From positions 206,081-270,080 of the forward strand of contig NZ_MDEC01000002.1 of NCBI RefSeq assembly GCF_002939785.1: a DNA stretch of 64,000 bases. The letters run 5' to 3'. A model generated the notes under the pieces. The model was not told the DNA's origin, did not search any database, and was given only the letters and a program-made list of their open reading frames with translations. The stretch comes from Xanthomonas codiaei. GTDB lineage: Bacteria; Pseudomonadota; Gammaproteobacteria; Xanthomonadales; Xanthomonadaceae. Made by a program: the position numbers and the translations under genes. Positions 7,058 to 16,661 of this stretch are shown in pieces (the stretch's first letter is position 1; each line of letters begins with the position of its first letter).

Positions 7058-9937
7058 ATGCTGCGTCCGCTGTCCCTGTTGATCGCCGGTGTGCTCGGCG
7101 TTGCTGCCGGATCCGTTGCCCCCGCCGTCGCTGCCGCCCCGGCCAGCCTATCCAAGCCCGCGGCCAGCAGCGCCATTCCCGACATCGCCTACACCCGCTT
7201 CACCCTGCCCAACGGCCTGACCGTGGTGGTGCACGAAGACCACAAGGCGCCGGTGGTGGCGGTGAGCATCTGGTACCACATCGGGTCCGGCGACGAACCG
7301 GCCGGCAAGACCGGCTTTGCGCACCTGTTCGAGCACCTGATGTTCTCCGGCTCGGAGAACAACAAGGGCAGCTTCTTCGCGCCGCTGGAAAAGGTCGGCA
7401 CCACCGACATGAACGGCACTACCTGGTTCGACCGCACCAACTACTTCGAGACCGTGCCGACCACCGCGCTGGATACCGCGCTGTGGCTGGAATCGGACCG
7501 CATGGGTCACCTGCTCGGTGCGATCGGCCAGGAAGAACTCGATACCCAGCGCGGCGTGGTGCAGAACGAAAAACGCCAGGGCGAGAACCGCCCGTATGGC
7601 CGCGTGGACCAGAACATCCTGTCCAACCTGTTCCCGGCCAACCACCCCTACCAGCACGACACCATCGGCTCGATGGAAGATCTGGACGCGGCCTCGCTGG
7701 GCGACGTCAAGCAGTGGTTCAACGACAACTACGGCGCGGCCAACACCACCCTGGTGCTGGCCGGCGACATCACCGTGGCGCAGGCGCGGGCCAAGGCGCT
7801 GCAGTATTTCGGCGACATCCCGTCCGGCAAGCCGGTGCCCCGCCAGCAGCCGTGGATCACCCCGCTGGCCGCGCAGAAGCGTGGCGTGCAGCACGACCAT
7901 GTCTCGCAGCCGCGCATCTACCGCACCTGGGCCGCGCCGCAGCTGGGCACCGACGATGTGATCCAGCTGGACCTGGCCACCACCGTGCTCGGCGGCGGCA
8001 AGACCTCGCGGCTGTACCAGCGCCTGGTCTACCAGGACAACCTGGTGGACGACGTCTCCGCCTCGGTGCAGCCGTTCGCGCTGTCCAGCCAGGTGCAGAT
8101 CCAGGCCGACGTCAAGGACGGCGTGGACCCGGCCAAGGTCGAGGCGATCATCGACGAGGAACTCAGGAGGTTCATCGCCCAGGGCCCGACCACCGACGAA
8201 TTGCAGCGCGCGCAGGTGGCCTACCGCGCCGGCTTCGTGCGCGGGCTGGAAAAGGTCGGCGGCTTCAGTGGCAAGGCGGTGATCCTGGCTGAAGGCCAGG
8301 TCTACCGCGACGACCCGGGCGCCTACAAGAAAGACCTGCAACGCGGCCAGGCCGCCACCGTGGACAGCGTCAAGCAGGCCGCTGCCACCTGGTTTGGCAA
8401 GGGCGACTACCTGCTCACCGTGCTGCCGGCCGGCAAGGACTTCGACCCGGCCGCCGAGGACAAGGCGGTGGTTGCACGCGGCGAAGAAGCCGGCAAGCCG
8501 GCGCCGAAGCTGCCGGCTGCGGGCAAGTACAAGACCGTCGCCAGCACGCTCGATCGCAGCAAGGGCGTGCCGCAGACCGATCAATTCCCGGACCTGAGCT
8601 TCCCGCAGTTGCAGCGCGGCAAGTTGAAGAACGGCATCGAGGTGATCCTGGCCGAGCGCCACACCATTCCGGTGACCCAGGTTGAGCTGCTGTTCGACGC
8701 CGGCTACGCCGCAGACCAGGGCAATAAGCTCGGCACCGCCAGCTTCAGCGCCGCGCTGATGAACGAAAGCACCGCCGCGCTGGATTCGGTGGAAGTGGCG
8801 CAGCGTCGCCAGCGCCTGGGCGCCATCACGGCGGTCGGCTGCGATCTGGACAGCTGCAGCGCCTCGCTGGATGCGCTCAACGACCAGCTGCAGCCGTCGC
8901 TGCAGCTGTTCTCCGACATCGTGCGCAACCCGGCCTTCAAGGCTGCCGACATCGAGCGCATCCGTGGCCAGTGGCTGGCCGGCATTGCGCAGGAGAAGAC
9001 CCAGCCCAACAGCCTGGCGCTGCGTGCGCTGCCGCCGTTGCTGTTCGGCCAGAACCACCCCTACGGCATCCCGCTCACCGGCAGCGGTACCGAGGCGGCG
9101 ATCAAGAGCCTCAACGCCCAGGACCTGCAGGCCTTCCACCGCCAGTGGCTGCGTCCGGACAACCTGCGCATCCTGGTGGCCGGCGATACCACGCTGGCGC
9201 AGATCATCCCGCAGCTGGATGCCGCCTTCGGTGACTGGAAGGCGCCTGCCACGCCGTTGCCGAAGAAGAACCTGGTCCAGGTCGCCGCGCAGCCCAAGCC
9301 GCGCGTGTACCTGATCAACCGCCCGGATGCGCCGCAGTCGGTGATTCTGGCCGGCCTGCTCGCACCGTCCACCAAGGCGCCGGACAATCTGGCGATCGGC
9401 GTGGCCAACGGCGCCTTCGGTGGCACCTTCACCTCGCGCCTGAACATGAACCTGCGCGAGAACAAGCGCTGGGCCTACGGTGCCGGCACCCGCATGATGG
9501 ATGCGCAGGGCCAGCGCCCCTATATGTTCTCCGCGCCGGTACAGACCGACAAGACCGCCGAGTCGGCCAATGAGATCTTCAAGGAAGCCACTGCGGTGAT
9601 CGGCGCCAAGCCGCTGACCAGCGAGGAGATCGAAAAGATCAAGAACCAGCGCATCCGCGCCCTGCCCGGTAGCTTCGAAACCACTGGCGCGGTACTGGGC
9701 GCAATCGAAGGCATCGTGCAGTTCGACCGCCCGGACGATTACGTGCAGACCCTCAAGCCGCGTCTGGAAGCGATCGATCAACCGGCGGCGCAGAAGGCCA
9801 TTGCGCAGATCATCAAACCCGAGGCCATGACCTGGGTGATCGTGGGCGACCTGAAGAAGATCGAAGCCCCGGTACGTGCACTCAAGCTCGGCGACGTACA
9901 GGTGCTGGACGTGGACGGCAAGCCGGTCAAACGCTAG
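7058..9937 (+). CDS. Secreted M16-family zinc peptidase (pitrilysin type, two-domain)
   Basis: 959 residues from ATG 7058, preceded by GGAG six bases upstream. The start gives a clean signal peptide (about residues 1-27, ending AVAAAPA), unlike a longer in-frame extension. The inverted zinc motif HLFEH (residues 89-93) is followed by Glu171, giving the family's HxxEH...E zinc triad in the first half. The C-terminal half (from about residue 510) repeats the fold without the zinc motif, as is usual for the fused two-lobe members. The role is probably degradation of peptides in the periplasm or outside the cell. It is monocistronic and is followed by a strong hairpin. Confidence 0.92.
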   Translation: MLRPLSLLIAGVLGVAAGSVAPAVAAAPASLSKPAASSAIPDIAYTRFTLPNGLTVVVHEDHKAPVVAVSIWYHIGSGDEPAGKTGFAHLFEHLMFSGSENNKGSFFAPLEKVGTTDMNGTTWFDRTNYFETVPTTALDTALWLESDRMGHLLGAIGQEELDTQRGVVQNEKRQGENRPYGRVDQNILSNLFPANHPYQHDTIGSMEDLDAASLGDVKQWFNDNYGAANTTLVLAGDITVAQARAKALQYFGDIPSGKPVPRQQPWITPLAAQKRGVQHDHVSQPRIYRTWAAPQLGTDDVIQLDLATTVLGGGKTSRLYQRLVYQDNLVDDVSASVQPFALSSQVQIQADVKDGVDPAKVEAIIDEELRRFIAQGPTTDELQRAQVAYRAGFVRGLEKVGGFSGKAVILAEGQVYRDDPGAYKKDLQRGQAATVDSVKQAAATWFGKGDYLLTVLPAGKDFDPAAEDKAVVARGEEAGKPAPKLPAAGKYKTVASTLDRSKGVPQTDQFPDLSFPQLQRGKLKNGIEVILAERHTIPVTQVELLFDAGYAADQGNKLGTASFSAALMNESTAALDSVEVAQRRQRLGAITAVGCDLDSCSASLDALNDQLQPSLQLFSDIVRNPAFKAADIERIRGQWLAGIAQEKTQPNSLALRALPPLLFGQNHPYGIPLTGSGTEAAIKSLNAQDLQAFHRQWLRPDNLRILVAGDTTLAQIIPQLDAAFGDWKAPATPLPKKNLVQVAAQPKPRVYLINRPDAPQSVILAGLLAPSTKAPDNLAIGVANGAFGGTFTSRLNMNLRENKRWAYGAGTRMMDAQGQRPYMFSAPVQTDKTAESANEIFKEATAVIGAKPLTSEEIEKIKNQRIRALPGSFETTGAVLGAIEGIVQFDRPDDYVQTLKPRLEAIDQPAAQKAIAQIIKPEAMTWVIVGDLKKIEAPVRALKLGDVQVLDVDGKPVKR

Positions 9938-9946
9938 GCAGCCCCA

Positions 9947-9979
9947 CATCGGCCCTCTGCACCGTGCAGGGGGCCGATG
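9947..9979 (+). terminator. Hairpin terminator after the M16 peptidase
   Basis: CATCGGCCC (9947-9955) pairs with GGGCCGATG (9971-9979), extended inward by CTGC/GCAG. It starts 10 nt after the stop codon. No long T-run follows. Confidence 0.7.
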
Positions 9980-10172
9980 ATGCGGCTGACCTCAGCGGCC
10001 TGCGCCAACCGCAGGGACACGCTGGCGACGACCTCATCCCGCGGCCGGTACTGCCGCAGGCCCGATCCAGCGCGCAACCGTACAGTCGGATGCAGCCTGC
10101 CTTTCCACGCTGCGTTATCGGCCGGCCCGGTTAAGCTTGGGCACTCTCCTCGACAGGTGCTTGGCTCATCCG

Positions 10173-11114
10173 ATGAAAGAGATGCCGAAGGCAGACGAAG
10201 CTTCCCGCCAGCAGGTGCTCGACGGTTATCGCATCGTCGACAGCCTGCCCGAAGACACCTACCAGGACATCGTGCAGGTGGCTGCGGCGTTGTGCGAGAC
10301 GCCGATCGCGCTGATGTCGCTGGTGGACCGCGACCGCCAATGGTTCAAGGCCCGGCTCGGCCTGGGCCTGCAGCAAACCGACCGTAGTCAGGCGGTATGC
10401 GATCACGCCATCCGCGAGCCCAGCAATCTGATGGAAGTGCCCGACCTGACCCAGGACCCGCGTTTCCGCGAGATTTCCGTGGTCACCGGCGAGACCGGCG
10501 CGCGCTTCTATGCCGGCATGCCGCTGGTAACCGACGACGGCGTGGCGCTGGGCACCGTCTGCGTGCTGGACACCGAACCGCGCCGGCTCAACGACATGCA
10601 GCGCACCGGCCTGCAGGCGTTGGCGCGGGTCACCATGAACCTGCTGGATGCACGCCAACAGGCGCTGCAACAGGAACGCGATGCCATCCTGCAGCCGGCC
10701 GCCGATGCGGCCGCGGCGGCGGCCGGCCAGGCCACCAGCGACGATCCGTATCGCCTGGTGATCCTGGAAGTGCAGGAACTGGCCGCACTGGCCGAGCGCC
10801 AGAGCGAGCGCCTGCTCGGCCGCACCCTGCAGCAGCTGGACCAGTCTTTCGCCGCGCTGGTGCAAGGCCCCGGCAACAGCATCGACCGGGTCACCGACAG
10901 CGCCGAATTCATCGCCGTGCTGCGCGGTCCCGATGCCGAGCGCACCCTGCAGGCCCTGCGCGAGGTGGCCCAGCAGCAACACCCGCTGGGCCTGACGGTG
11001 TTGCTGGGCGAGGCACGCGCCAGCCGCGCGGACGAACCGATCGGGCAGGTGTTCCTGCGCGCGGAAATCGCGCTGAGCGCAGAGAAGGACCGTTACCGCC
11101 AGAGTCTGGCGTAG
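10173..11114 (+). CDS. GAF-domain protein with degenerate GGDEF-like C-terminus
   Basis: 313 residues from ATG 10173 (a TTG at 10137 or ATG at 10182 are alternatives). The N-terminal GAF domain (about 15-160; LVDRDRQWFKARLG, LMEVPDLTQDPRF, GTVCVLDTEPRRL) is a close relative of that in the diguanylate cyclase at 3826-6420. From about residue 192 the sequence follows the GGDEF fold in outline (RLVILEVQEL..., then RVTDSAEFIAVL, then FLRAEIALSAEKDRYRQSLA). The catalytic loop is TDSAEF instead of RxGGDEF, and the metal-binding residues are missing. I infer an inactive cyclase-like domain used for sensing or protein contact. No helix or signal peptide is seen. Confidence 0.8.
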   Translation: MKEMPKADEASRQQVLDGYRIVDSLPEDTYQDIVQVAAALCETPIALMSLVDRDRQWFKARLGLGLQQTDRSQAVCDHAIREPSNLMEVPDLTQDPRFREISVVTGETGARFYAGMPLVTDDGVALGTVCVLDTEPRRLNDMQRTGLQALARVTMNLLDARQQALQQERDAILQPAADAAAAAAGQATSDDPYRLVILEVQELAALAERQSERLLGRTLQQLDQSFAALVQGPGNSIDRVTDSAEFIAVLRGPDAERTLQALREVAQQQHPLGLTVLLGEARASRADEPIGQVFLRAEIALSAEKDRYRQSLA

Positions 11115-11132
11115 GCATGGCTCCGCAGGCGT

Positions 11133-11247
11133 ACCCTCACCCCAACCCCCGCTCCGCGCCCCGGCCCACGCCATTGGCGCGGGCGCTCCAAGGCACATGC
11201 GCCAATGGCGCGTAAGCCGTGCCTTCTCGCCCCGGCGGGAGAGGGGC
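11133..11247 (-). repeat. 115-bp interspersed repeat, copy B (inverted)
   Basis: This is the reverse complement of 3426-3540 with the same length and only scattered differences. It starts 19 bp after the GAF gene stop. The rest of the gap to 11503 is G-rich simple sequence with short CCCGGCGGGAGA motifs and no supported gene. Confidence 0.75.
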
Positions 11248-11503
11248 ATGAATCGATTCTCCGGCGGAACAGGGGCTTGAAGTGCTCGCCCGGCGGGAGA
11301 GTGGCTCGAATTGCTTCAGTCTGGTCTGCCATTGAACCCAAGCGGCCAAACAATAACTCCAGCACGCAACAGCGTCCGTCGCGTCTGAAGCCCTTTCCCG
11401 CCGAGATGGGATGGGGTGAGGTGCGGCAGTGCTGCGGTGCTCGACGTCACGATGACGGTACCGCGCTCCCAACTGCTTTGAGACAGCAACGAAAACTCAG
11501 CAC

Positions 11504-12556
11504 TCACCCCACCGCGCACTGCTTCAGTTGCCGGTCCGCGTACCACAAAGCGCGGCGCGCCATGTCGTAGGCGTTGTCGGCCTGGCGCGGCAGCAGTTGC
11601 GCGGCCATCACCGGATCGGCGCCGTTGTTCAGTGCGTGCTCGGCGCGCTCCAGATCCGACAGATGCGTGCGCACCGGCGACAGCAGCGAGGTGCGCCGGG
11701 ATGCAGCGCAGCGTGCGCTGCGTTGCTCCAGCGACGCCAGGGCGTCGCGGATGCGGCGGCTGGCTTCTCCCTTGAGGTCGGGCGGGCTTTCGTGCGCGAT
11801 AGGTGCGGCCTTGTAGGCATCGCCGGTCGCCTCGCTGCCCAGATCGGCCTGATTGCCGGCCAATGCGGGATTGAAGCGCACATCCGGTGGCGGACGCGCC
11901 TTGGTCACCTGCGTCTGCGGCCCGTTGAGCATGTCGTTGAACTTCTTCATGCCGCGATCCATTTCCTGCATCGCCACATCGCCCAATGTGCCATCGCTCT
12001 TCCAGTCCTTGGCAAAGCGCGTTTGCTGGTACTGCACCGGGTTGACCCGCTCCATCACGCTGCGTGCCTTCGCTTGTGCGCGCGCGTCGGTCATGCCCGG
12101 CGGCACCGCAGCGCCTTGCGCCAGCGGATCCAGCCGGGTGTCCGGCGGCATGCGCAGGCGGCCCTCGCGGGTGTACAGCTGGGCGGCCATCGCATCGTTG
12201 GCCGATGCATTGGCCGCCGCCACCTGGCGCTGCGGCGGTGGCGTGCGTGTGGGCGGCGGCGCAGCACGTGCGGTCGATGCGGCGGCGGGCGGCCGTCGCT
12301 CGGCCTGCGTTGGCGGCACGGCCGGAGCCGGCTGCGTGAGCGGCTGGCGTGGCAGGAAGTACACCTGCAGGCTTTCGTCGTGGCGTACCGACTGACGCGG
12401 GGCCGGCATGTACAGCAACAGGCAGGCAAGAAAGAACAGGATGGCGCCCGTGCATGCGGCTGCAGCCATATGCGGGACAAGCGCTTCCTTCCTGCGGGTA
12501 ATCACTATGCGGGAGACCGGTGGGGTGGGAGGGTTGGCAATCGCTTCTGCAGTCAC
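11504..12556 (-). CDS. Proline-rich inner-membrane protein of unknown function
   Basis: 350 residues. The cytoplasmic N-terminus (about 28 residues) is followed by one membrane helix (MAAAACTGAILFFLACLLLY), then a Pro/Ala-rich periplasmic stretch (about 55-110, PAPAVPPTQAERRPPAAAST) and a Gln/Arg-rich C-terminal region predicted to be helical (about 250-345). The layout resembles TonB- or colicin-tolerance-type spanning proteins, but no conserved C-terminal fold is recognisable, so no function is given. It is convergent with the GAF gene. The start could be at an internal Met near residue 29, which would put the helix at the extreme N-terminus. Confidence 0.75.
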   Translation of the reverse strand: MTAEAIANPPTPPVSRIVITRRKEALVPHMAAAACTGAILFFLACLLLYMPAPRQSVRHDESLQVYFLPRQPLTQPAPAVPPTQAERRPPAAASTARAAPPPTRTPPPQRQVAAANASANDAMAAQLYTREGRLRMPPDTRLDPLAQGAAVPPGMTDARAQAKARSVMERVNPVQYQQTRFAKDWKSDGTLGDVAMQEMDRGMKKFNDMLNGPQTQVTKARPPPDVRFNPALAGNQADLGSEATGDAYKAAPIAHESPPDLKGEASRRIRDALASLEQRSARCAASRRTSLLSPVRTHLSDLERAEHALNNGADPVMAAQLLPRQADNAYDMARRALWYADRQLKQCAVG

Positions 12557-12798
12557 GGTGCCGAGCGCACAAATCTAGCGGGCCCGGCGTTTGCGCGCGT
12601 TTGAAATTCGTTGTCCGGCCACTCAGCCCCAGCCGCCATTCACATTCGCTGGGCATGGCCGGATCGGAGCGCCTGGAGCGGGCCTGGTGGCGTGCAGTCA
12701 CTCGTCGTGGGTGGGCATTCCGAAGGCGACTCGCGATGGTTGGCTCATGTCGCATCACGCGCAGGCAGTGCCCAGATCGGATCGCAGGCTCGCTGTCC

Positions 12799-13551
12799 TT
12801 ACGCGCCGTCAGGCAGATACAACCGCTGACAAACCTCGCAGAAGAACGCCCGCCGGCCGGCCTTGCCCAAGTGCTTGCGATACTGCAGCGGCGCGCCATC
12901 GCGCGGGTAGATGGTCCTGGTATGCACCTGGAAGTGCTTCTTCAGCACCGCTGCCTTCTTCCACGTATAGAAATCGAAACTGTACTCGCGCGCCTGCGTG
13001 ACCAGTTCGCCGAGTTTGCGTGCCGGCAATGCACCCACCTGGCTTTCCGGATGCACGCCAATCCGATGCAGGACCTCGTTCTTGATGATGTTGCCAACCC
13101 CGGCAAAGATGTCCTGGTTCAACAAGGCATCGGCTGCGAGCATCGCAGGGGCGGCACGTAGTTTGCGGCGCGCCTGCGCTGGGTCCCAGTGGGGGCTCAT
13201 GACATCCGCGCTCCAGTCGTAGACCGTATCCAGCGGACCTTCGATGAACTGCACCGAGCACGCATAGACGTTCAATCGCTCGCCCTTGGAGAACTCCAGC
13301 CGCAAGCGCGGCACGGCGTTGGGCTTGTCTTCGTTGATGCGGTAGCTGCCAAACAGCAGGAAGTGGATGCGCACACTGAACTGCGCGCATTCGATCAGCA
13401 GATGCTTGCCCCAGCTGCGCACGGCCAGCACCTTGCGATGTTGCAGGCGCGCGATGTCCAGCTTGCTGTTGCCGGACACGCGCAGCATCTTGCGGCCCAC
13501 GAAGCGGGCCGCTTCTTCGCGCAGGATGACCAGTGAGGGGCCTTCGGGCAT
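12799..13551 (-). CDS. Fpg/Nei-family DNA glycosylase (endonuclease VIII-like)
   Basis: 250 residues beginning MPEGPSL. After Met removal the N-terminal Pro is the Schiff-base nucleophile, and the following Glu is the second catalytic residue of this family. The helix-two-turn-helix region (ALLNQDIFAGVGNIIKNEVL) is well conserved. The C-terminal zinc finger is incomplete: only the second pair (FFCEVCQRLY) is present, and the positions of the first CxxC read LQYR. It should excise oxidised pyrimidines or formamidopyrimidines and nick the strand. It is divergent from the DUF72 gene with only 80 bp between the two starts, so promoters probably overlap. Confidence 0.87.
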   Translation of the reverse strand: MPEGPSLVILREEAARFVGRKMLRVSGNSKLDIARLQHRKVLAVRSWGKHLLIECAQFSVRIHFLLFGSYRINEDKPNAVPRLRLEFSKGERLNVYACSVQFIEGPLDTVYDWSADVMSPHWDPAQARRKLRAAPAMLAADALLNQDIFAGVGNIIKNEVLHRIGVHPESQVGALPARKLGELVTQAREYSFDFYTWKKAAVLKKHFQVHTRTIYPRDGAPLQYRKHLGKAGRRAFFCEVCQRLYLPDGA

Positions 13552-13631
13552 GCCCCAGTATCGAAGCGGCGCGTGAGTCGGTCGTGATCGCTGCGCACAC
13601 GGAATCCTGACGTGGGCACCGGCATACCGTC

Positions 13632-14420
13632 GTGTCAGCCAACACCATCAACGCCATGCCTGCTCGCGCTTCCCCCGCAAATGGATGCCTCCGGTGTGGT
13701 TGCGCAGGTTGGTCGATTCCCGCTGCCGAGCGTGCCGGCTTCGGCGCAGGCGCCAACGTGCTGCAGCGTTACGCCACCGGCTTCAACGCGGTAGAGATCA
13801 ACTCCTCGTTCCATCGCCCGCACCGCCGCGACACCTATGCGCGCTGGGCCGACACCGTGCCCGAGGACTTTCGGTTCTCGGTCAAGCTGCCACGCAGCAT
13901 CAGCCACGATGCGCGGCTGCAGGCAGCCGGCCCCTTGCTGGATGCCTTCATCGCGCAGGCCGGTGCGCTGGGCGCACGCCTGGGCTGCCTGCTCCTGCAA
14001 TTGCCGCCCAGTGCGGAATTCGACGCGCGCGTGGCGGCGAGCTTCTTCGCCATGCTGCGGCGGCGCTGGGAGGGCAGCGTGGTCTGCGAGCCGCGCCACG
14101 CCAGCTGGTTCACACCACAGGCGCAAGCGGTGATGACGCGTCACCGCATCGCACGTGCCGCCGCCGACCCTGCGCCGCACCCGTCCGCAGCCGCACCGGA
14201 CCCCACCACCGGCCCGTCCTACTGGCGTTGGCATGGGAGTCCGCGCGTCTATTACAGCAGCTACGATGCGCCGGCGCTGGCCGCGCTGGCGGCAGCCGTG
14301 CACGGTGCGGCGCGGCCCGGCACCGACCGCTGGGTGATCTTCGACAACACCGCCGCCGGCTTGGCCGTGCCCAATGCCTTGCGGATGCGGACCCTGCTGG
14401 GGATCGAAGCGGTCGGTTGA
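13632..14420 (+). CDS. DUF72 (YecE-like) protein
   Basis: 262 residues from GTG 13632; a later ATG at 13656 is possible. DUF72 hallmarks are CGCAGWSIP near the N-terminus, FNAVEINSSFHRPHRRDTYARW, DFRFSVKLPRSISH, LLLQLPPS and VVCEPRHASWF, consistent with the TIM-barrel fold of the family. A Pro/Ala-rich insertion lies near residues 178-196. Biochemical function is unknown for the family. It is divergent from the Fpg/Nei glycosylase. Confidence 0.85.
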   Translation: MSANTINAMPARASPANGCLRCGCAGWSIPAAERAGFGAGANVLQRYATGFNAVEINSSFHRPHRRDTYARWADTVPEDFRFSVKLPRSISHDARLQAAGPLLDAFIAQAGALGARLGCLLLQLPPSAEFDARVAASFFAMLRRRWEGSVVCEPRHASWFTPQAQAVMTRHRIARAAADPAPHPSAAAPDPTTGPSYWRWHGSPRVYYSSYDAPALAALAAAVHGAARPGTDRWVIFDNTAAGLAVPNALRMRTLLGIEAVG

Positions 14421-14847
14421 CGCGCTTCACTGCGCTCGCCGGCCATGTCGTTGCATCGCCGGGCCGCGCACCTAGCTGCCAGGGCGGCTGCGCCGGTGCA
14501 ACGGCCAAGCTGCGCGTTACCCTGACGCATGCCGGCGTGGTGTCGCGCCTGCCGACGCCTGCGCCCGCACTGCATCAACGGGGGCACGCGCCGCACCCGG
14601 CCAAGCCGGGCTCTGGCGCATTTCTTGCAGTTCCACTGGCGATCCAAGGCGACGCCGCGGCGCTCAAGCTGCTCCGATCCGCGCCGATACGCCAGGATTG
14701 GCGCACGTTGCGGCGGCGCGCCGGATCACCTTGCTGAATCCTGTTGCCACCACGCGAAGTGCGCCAGCGTTCCGGCCACCCGCGCGGTCCCGCCCGCCAC
14801 TTCGGTCGTTTACCATGCCACACGCCACTGCCCGTTCTGGAGATGCC
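14421..14847. other. Intergenic region between DUF72 gene and trehalase
   Basis: 427 bp with high GC. No RNA gene, repeat or convincing small gene was seen. Reading frames that cross it are shadows without ribosome-binding sites. It should hold the trehalase promoter. Confidence 0.4.
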
Positions 14848-16515
14848 ATGAGTTCTGCCGCGCCCCCGTGCTGCACGTCGCTGCTTGGCCTGTCGCTGAG
14901 CATGTTCGTCGCGCCGTGCACGCTGACCGCCGCGCCGCTGGAGACTCCGGTCGTCACTGCGCCCGCCTCGACGCCGCCCACGCCGGACCTGGCCTACCCC
15001 GAATTGTTCCAGGCGGTGCAGAACGCAGACCTGTTCGAGGACCAGAAGCACTTCGTCGACTTCCTGCCGCTGCGCGACCCGGCACTGATCAACGCCGACT
15101 ATCTGGCGCAACACGACCACCCCGGCTTCGACCTGCGCCGCTTCGTGGACGCCAACTTCGAAGAATCGCCGCCGGTGCAGACCGACGTGATCCGCCAGGA
15201 CACCGCGCTGCGCGAGCACATCGACCTGCTGTGGCCCAAGCTGGTGCGCAGCCAGACCCAGGTGCCGGCGCACAGCAGCCTGCTGGCACTGCCGCATCCC
15301 TACGTGGTGCCGGGCGGGCGCTTCCGCGAGGTGTACTACTGGGATTCCTACTTCACCATGCTGGGCCTGGTGAAGAGCGGGCAGACCACGCTCAGCCGCC
15401 AGATGCTGGACAACTTCGCCTACCTGATCGACACCTACGGACACATCCCCAACGGTAACCGCACCTATTACCTGAGCCGCTCGCAGCCGCCGTTCTTCTC
15501 CTACATGGTGGAACTGCAGGCCGGCGTGGAAGGCGAGGCCGTCTACCAACGCTACCTACCGCAGCTGCAGGCCGAATACGCTTACTGGATGCAGGGCAGC
15601 GAGGGTCTTGCGCCCGGCGAGGCCGCGCGCCACGTGGTGCGCCTGGCCGACGGCAGCGTGCTCAACCGCTACTGGGACGAACGCGATACCCCGCGCCCGG
15701 AAGCCTGGCTGCACGACACCCGCACCGCCGCCGAAGTACAAGACCGCCCGGCTGCCGAGGTCTACCGCGACCTGCGCGCCGGTGCCGAAAGCGGCTGGGA
15801 TTATTCCAGCCGCTGGCTGGCCGACGGGCAGAACCTGCGCACCATCCGCACCACCGCCATCGTTCCCATCGACCTCAACAGCCTGCTCTACCACCTGGAG
15901 CGCACCCTGGCCCAGGCCTGCGCGCAACCCGGCGCCGAGTGCACGCAGGACTACGCCGCACTGGCGCAGCAGCGCAAGCAGGCCATCGATGCGCACCTGT
16001 GGAATGCGGCCGGCTATTACGCCGACTACGACTGGCAAACCAAAACCCTGAGCGACCAGGTCACGGCGGCCGCGCTGTATCCGCTGTTCACCGGCCTGGC
16101 CTCGGACGCACACGCCCAACGCACCGCCACCACCGTGCGTGCGCGCCTGCTGCGCCCCGGCGGCCTGGCCACCACCGCGGTGAAGACCGGCCAGCAATGG
16201 GACGAGCCCAATGGCTGGGCGCCGCTGCAATGGGTGGCCGTGGACGGCCTGCGCCGGTATGGCGAAGACGCACTGGCGCGCAGCATCGGCGAACGCTTCC
16301 TCGGCCAGGTGCAGGCGCTGTTCGCACGCGAGCACAAGCTGGTGGAAAAATACGGCCTGCACGCCGATGCGGCCGGCGGCGGCGGTGGCGAATACGCCTT
16401 GCAGGACGGCTTCGGCTGGACCAACGGCGTCACCCTGATGCTGTTGAACCTGTATCCGGGCAAGGACGCCGCGCCCGTCAAGCGCGTGCGCAAGCCAGAG
16501 CCGGCAGCGCGCTGA
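14848..16515 (+). CDS. treA: Periplasmic trehalase (GH37)
   Basis: 555 residues from ATG 14848, which has GGAG five bases upstream; the ATG at 14815 lacks this. An N-terminal signal peptide ends near TLTAAPLE. Both family signatures are intact: PGGRFREVYYWDSY (about residues 154-167) and QWDEPNGWAPLQW (about 450-462). A Gly-rich loop with GGGGGEY follows, as in TreA. It splits trehalose to two glucose in the periplasm, supplying carbon and relieving osmotic load. The length fits the family. It is the first of a convergent pair with the arabinanase. Confidence 0.94.
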   Translation: MSSAAPPCCTSLLGLSLSMFVAPCTLTAAPLETPVVTAPASTPPTPDLAYPELFQAVQNADLFEDQKHFVDFLPLRDPALINADYLAQHDHPGFDLRRFVDANFEESPPVQTDVIRQDTALREHIDLLWPKLVRSQTQVPAHSSLLALPHPYVVPGGRFREVYYWDSYFTMLGLVKSGQTTLSRQMLDNFAYLIDTYGHIPNGNRTYYLSRSQPPFFSYMVELQAGVEGEAVYQRYLPQLQAEYAYWMQGSEGLAPGEAARHVVRLADGSVLNRYWDERDTPRPEAWLHDTRTAAEVQDRPAAEVYRDLRAGAESGWDYSSRWLADGQNLRTIRTTAIVPIDLNSLLYHLERTLAQACAQPGAECTQDYAALAQQRKQAIDAHLWNAAGYYADYDWQTKTLSDQVTAAALYPLFTGLASDAHAQRTATTVRARLLRPGGLATTAVKTGQQWDEPNGWAPLQWVAVDGLRRYGEDALARSIGERFLGQVQALFAREHKLVEKYGLHADAAGGGGGEYALQDGFGWTNGVTLMLLNLYPGKDAAPVKRVRKPEPAAR

Positions 16516-16661
16516 CCCTGCGCACGCTGCCGGGCACTGTTCGGCAGCGCTGACGGCCCTTGCATCACTGGCAGCCGGCGGCACCGGCGGATGACTGCAA
16601 CGCGCATCGCCTGCGTGTTGCGCCAGTGCAGGGCGTACCGGCGTGCTGCAGTGATCGTTGG

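Noticed and set aside
7148..9949. Minus-strand frame of 933 codons opposite the M16 peptidase
   Set aside because: Antisense shadow; the plus-strand gene has intact zinc motifs and a signal peptide.
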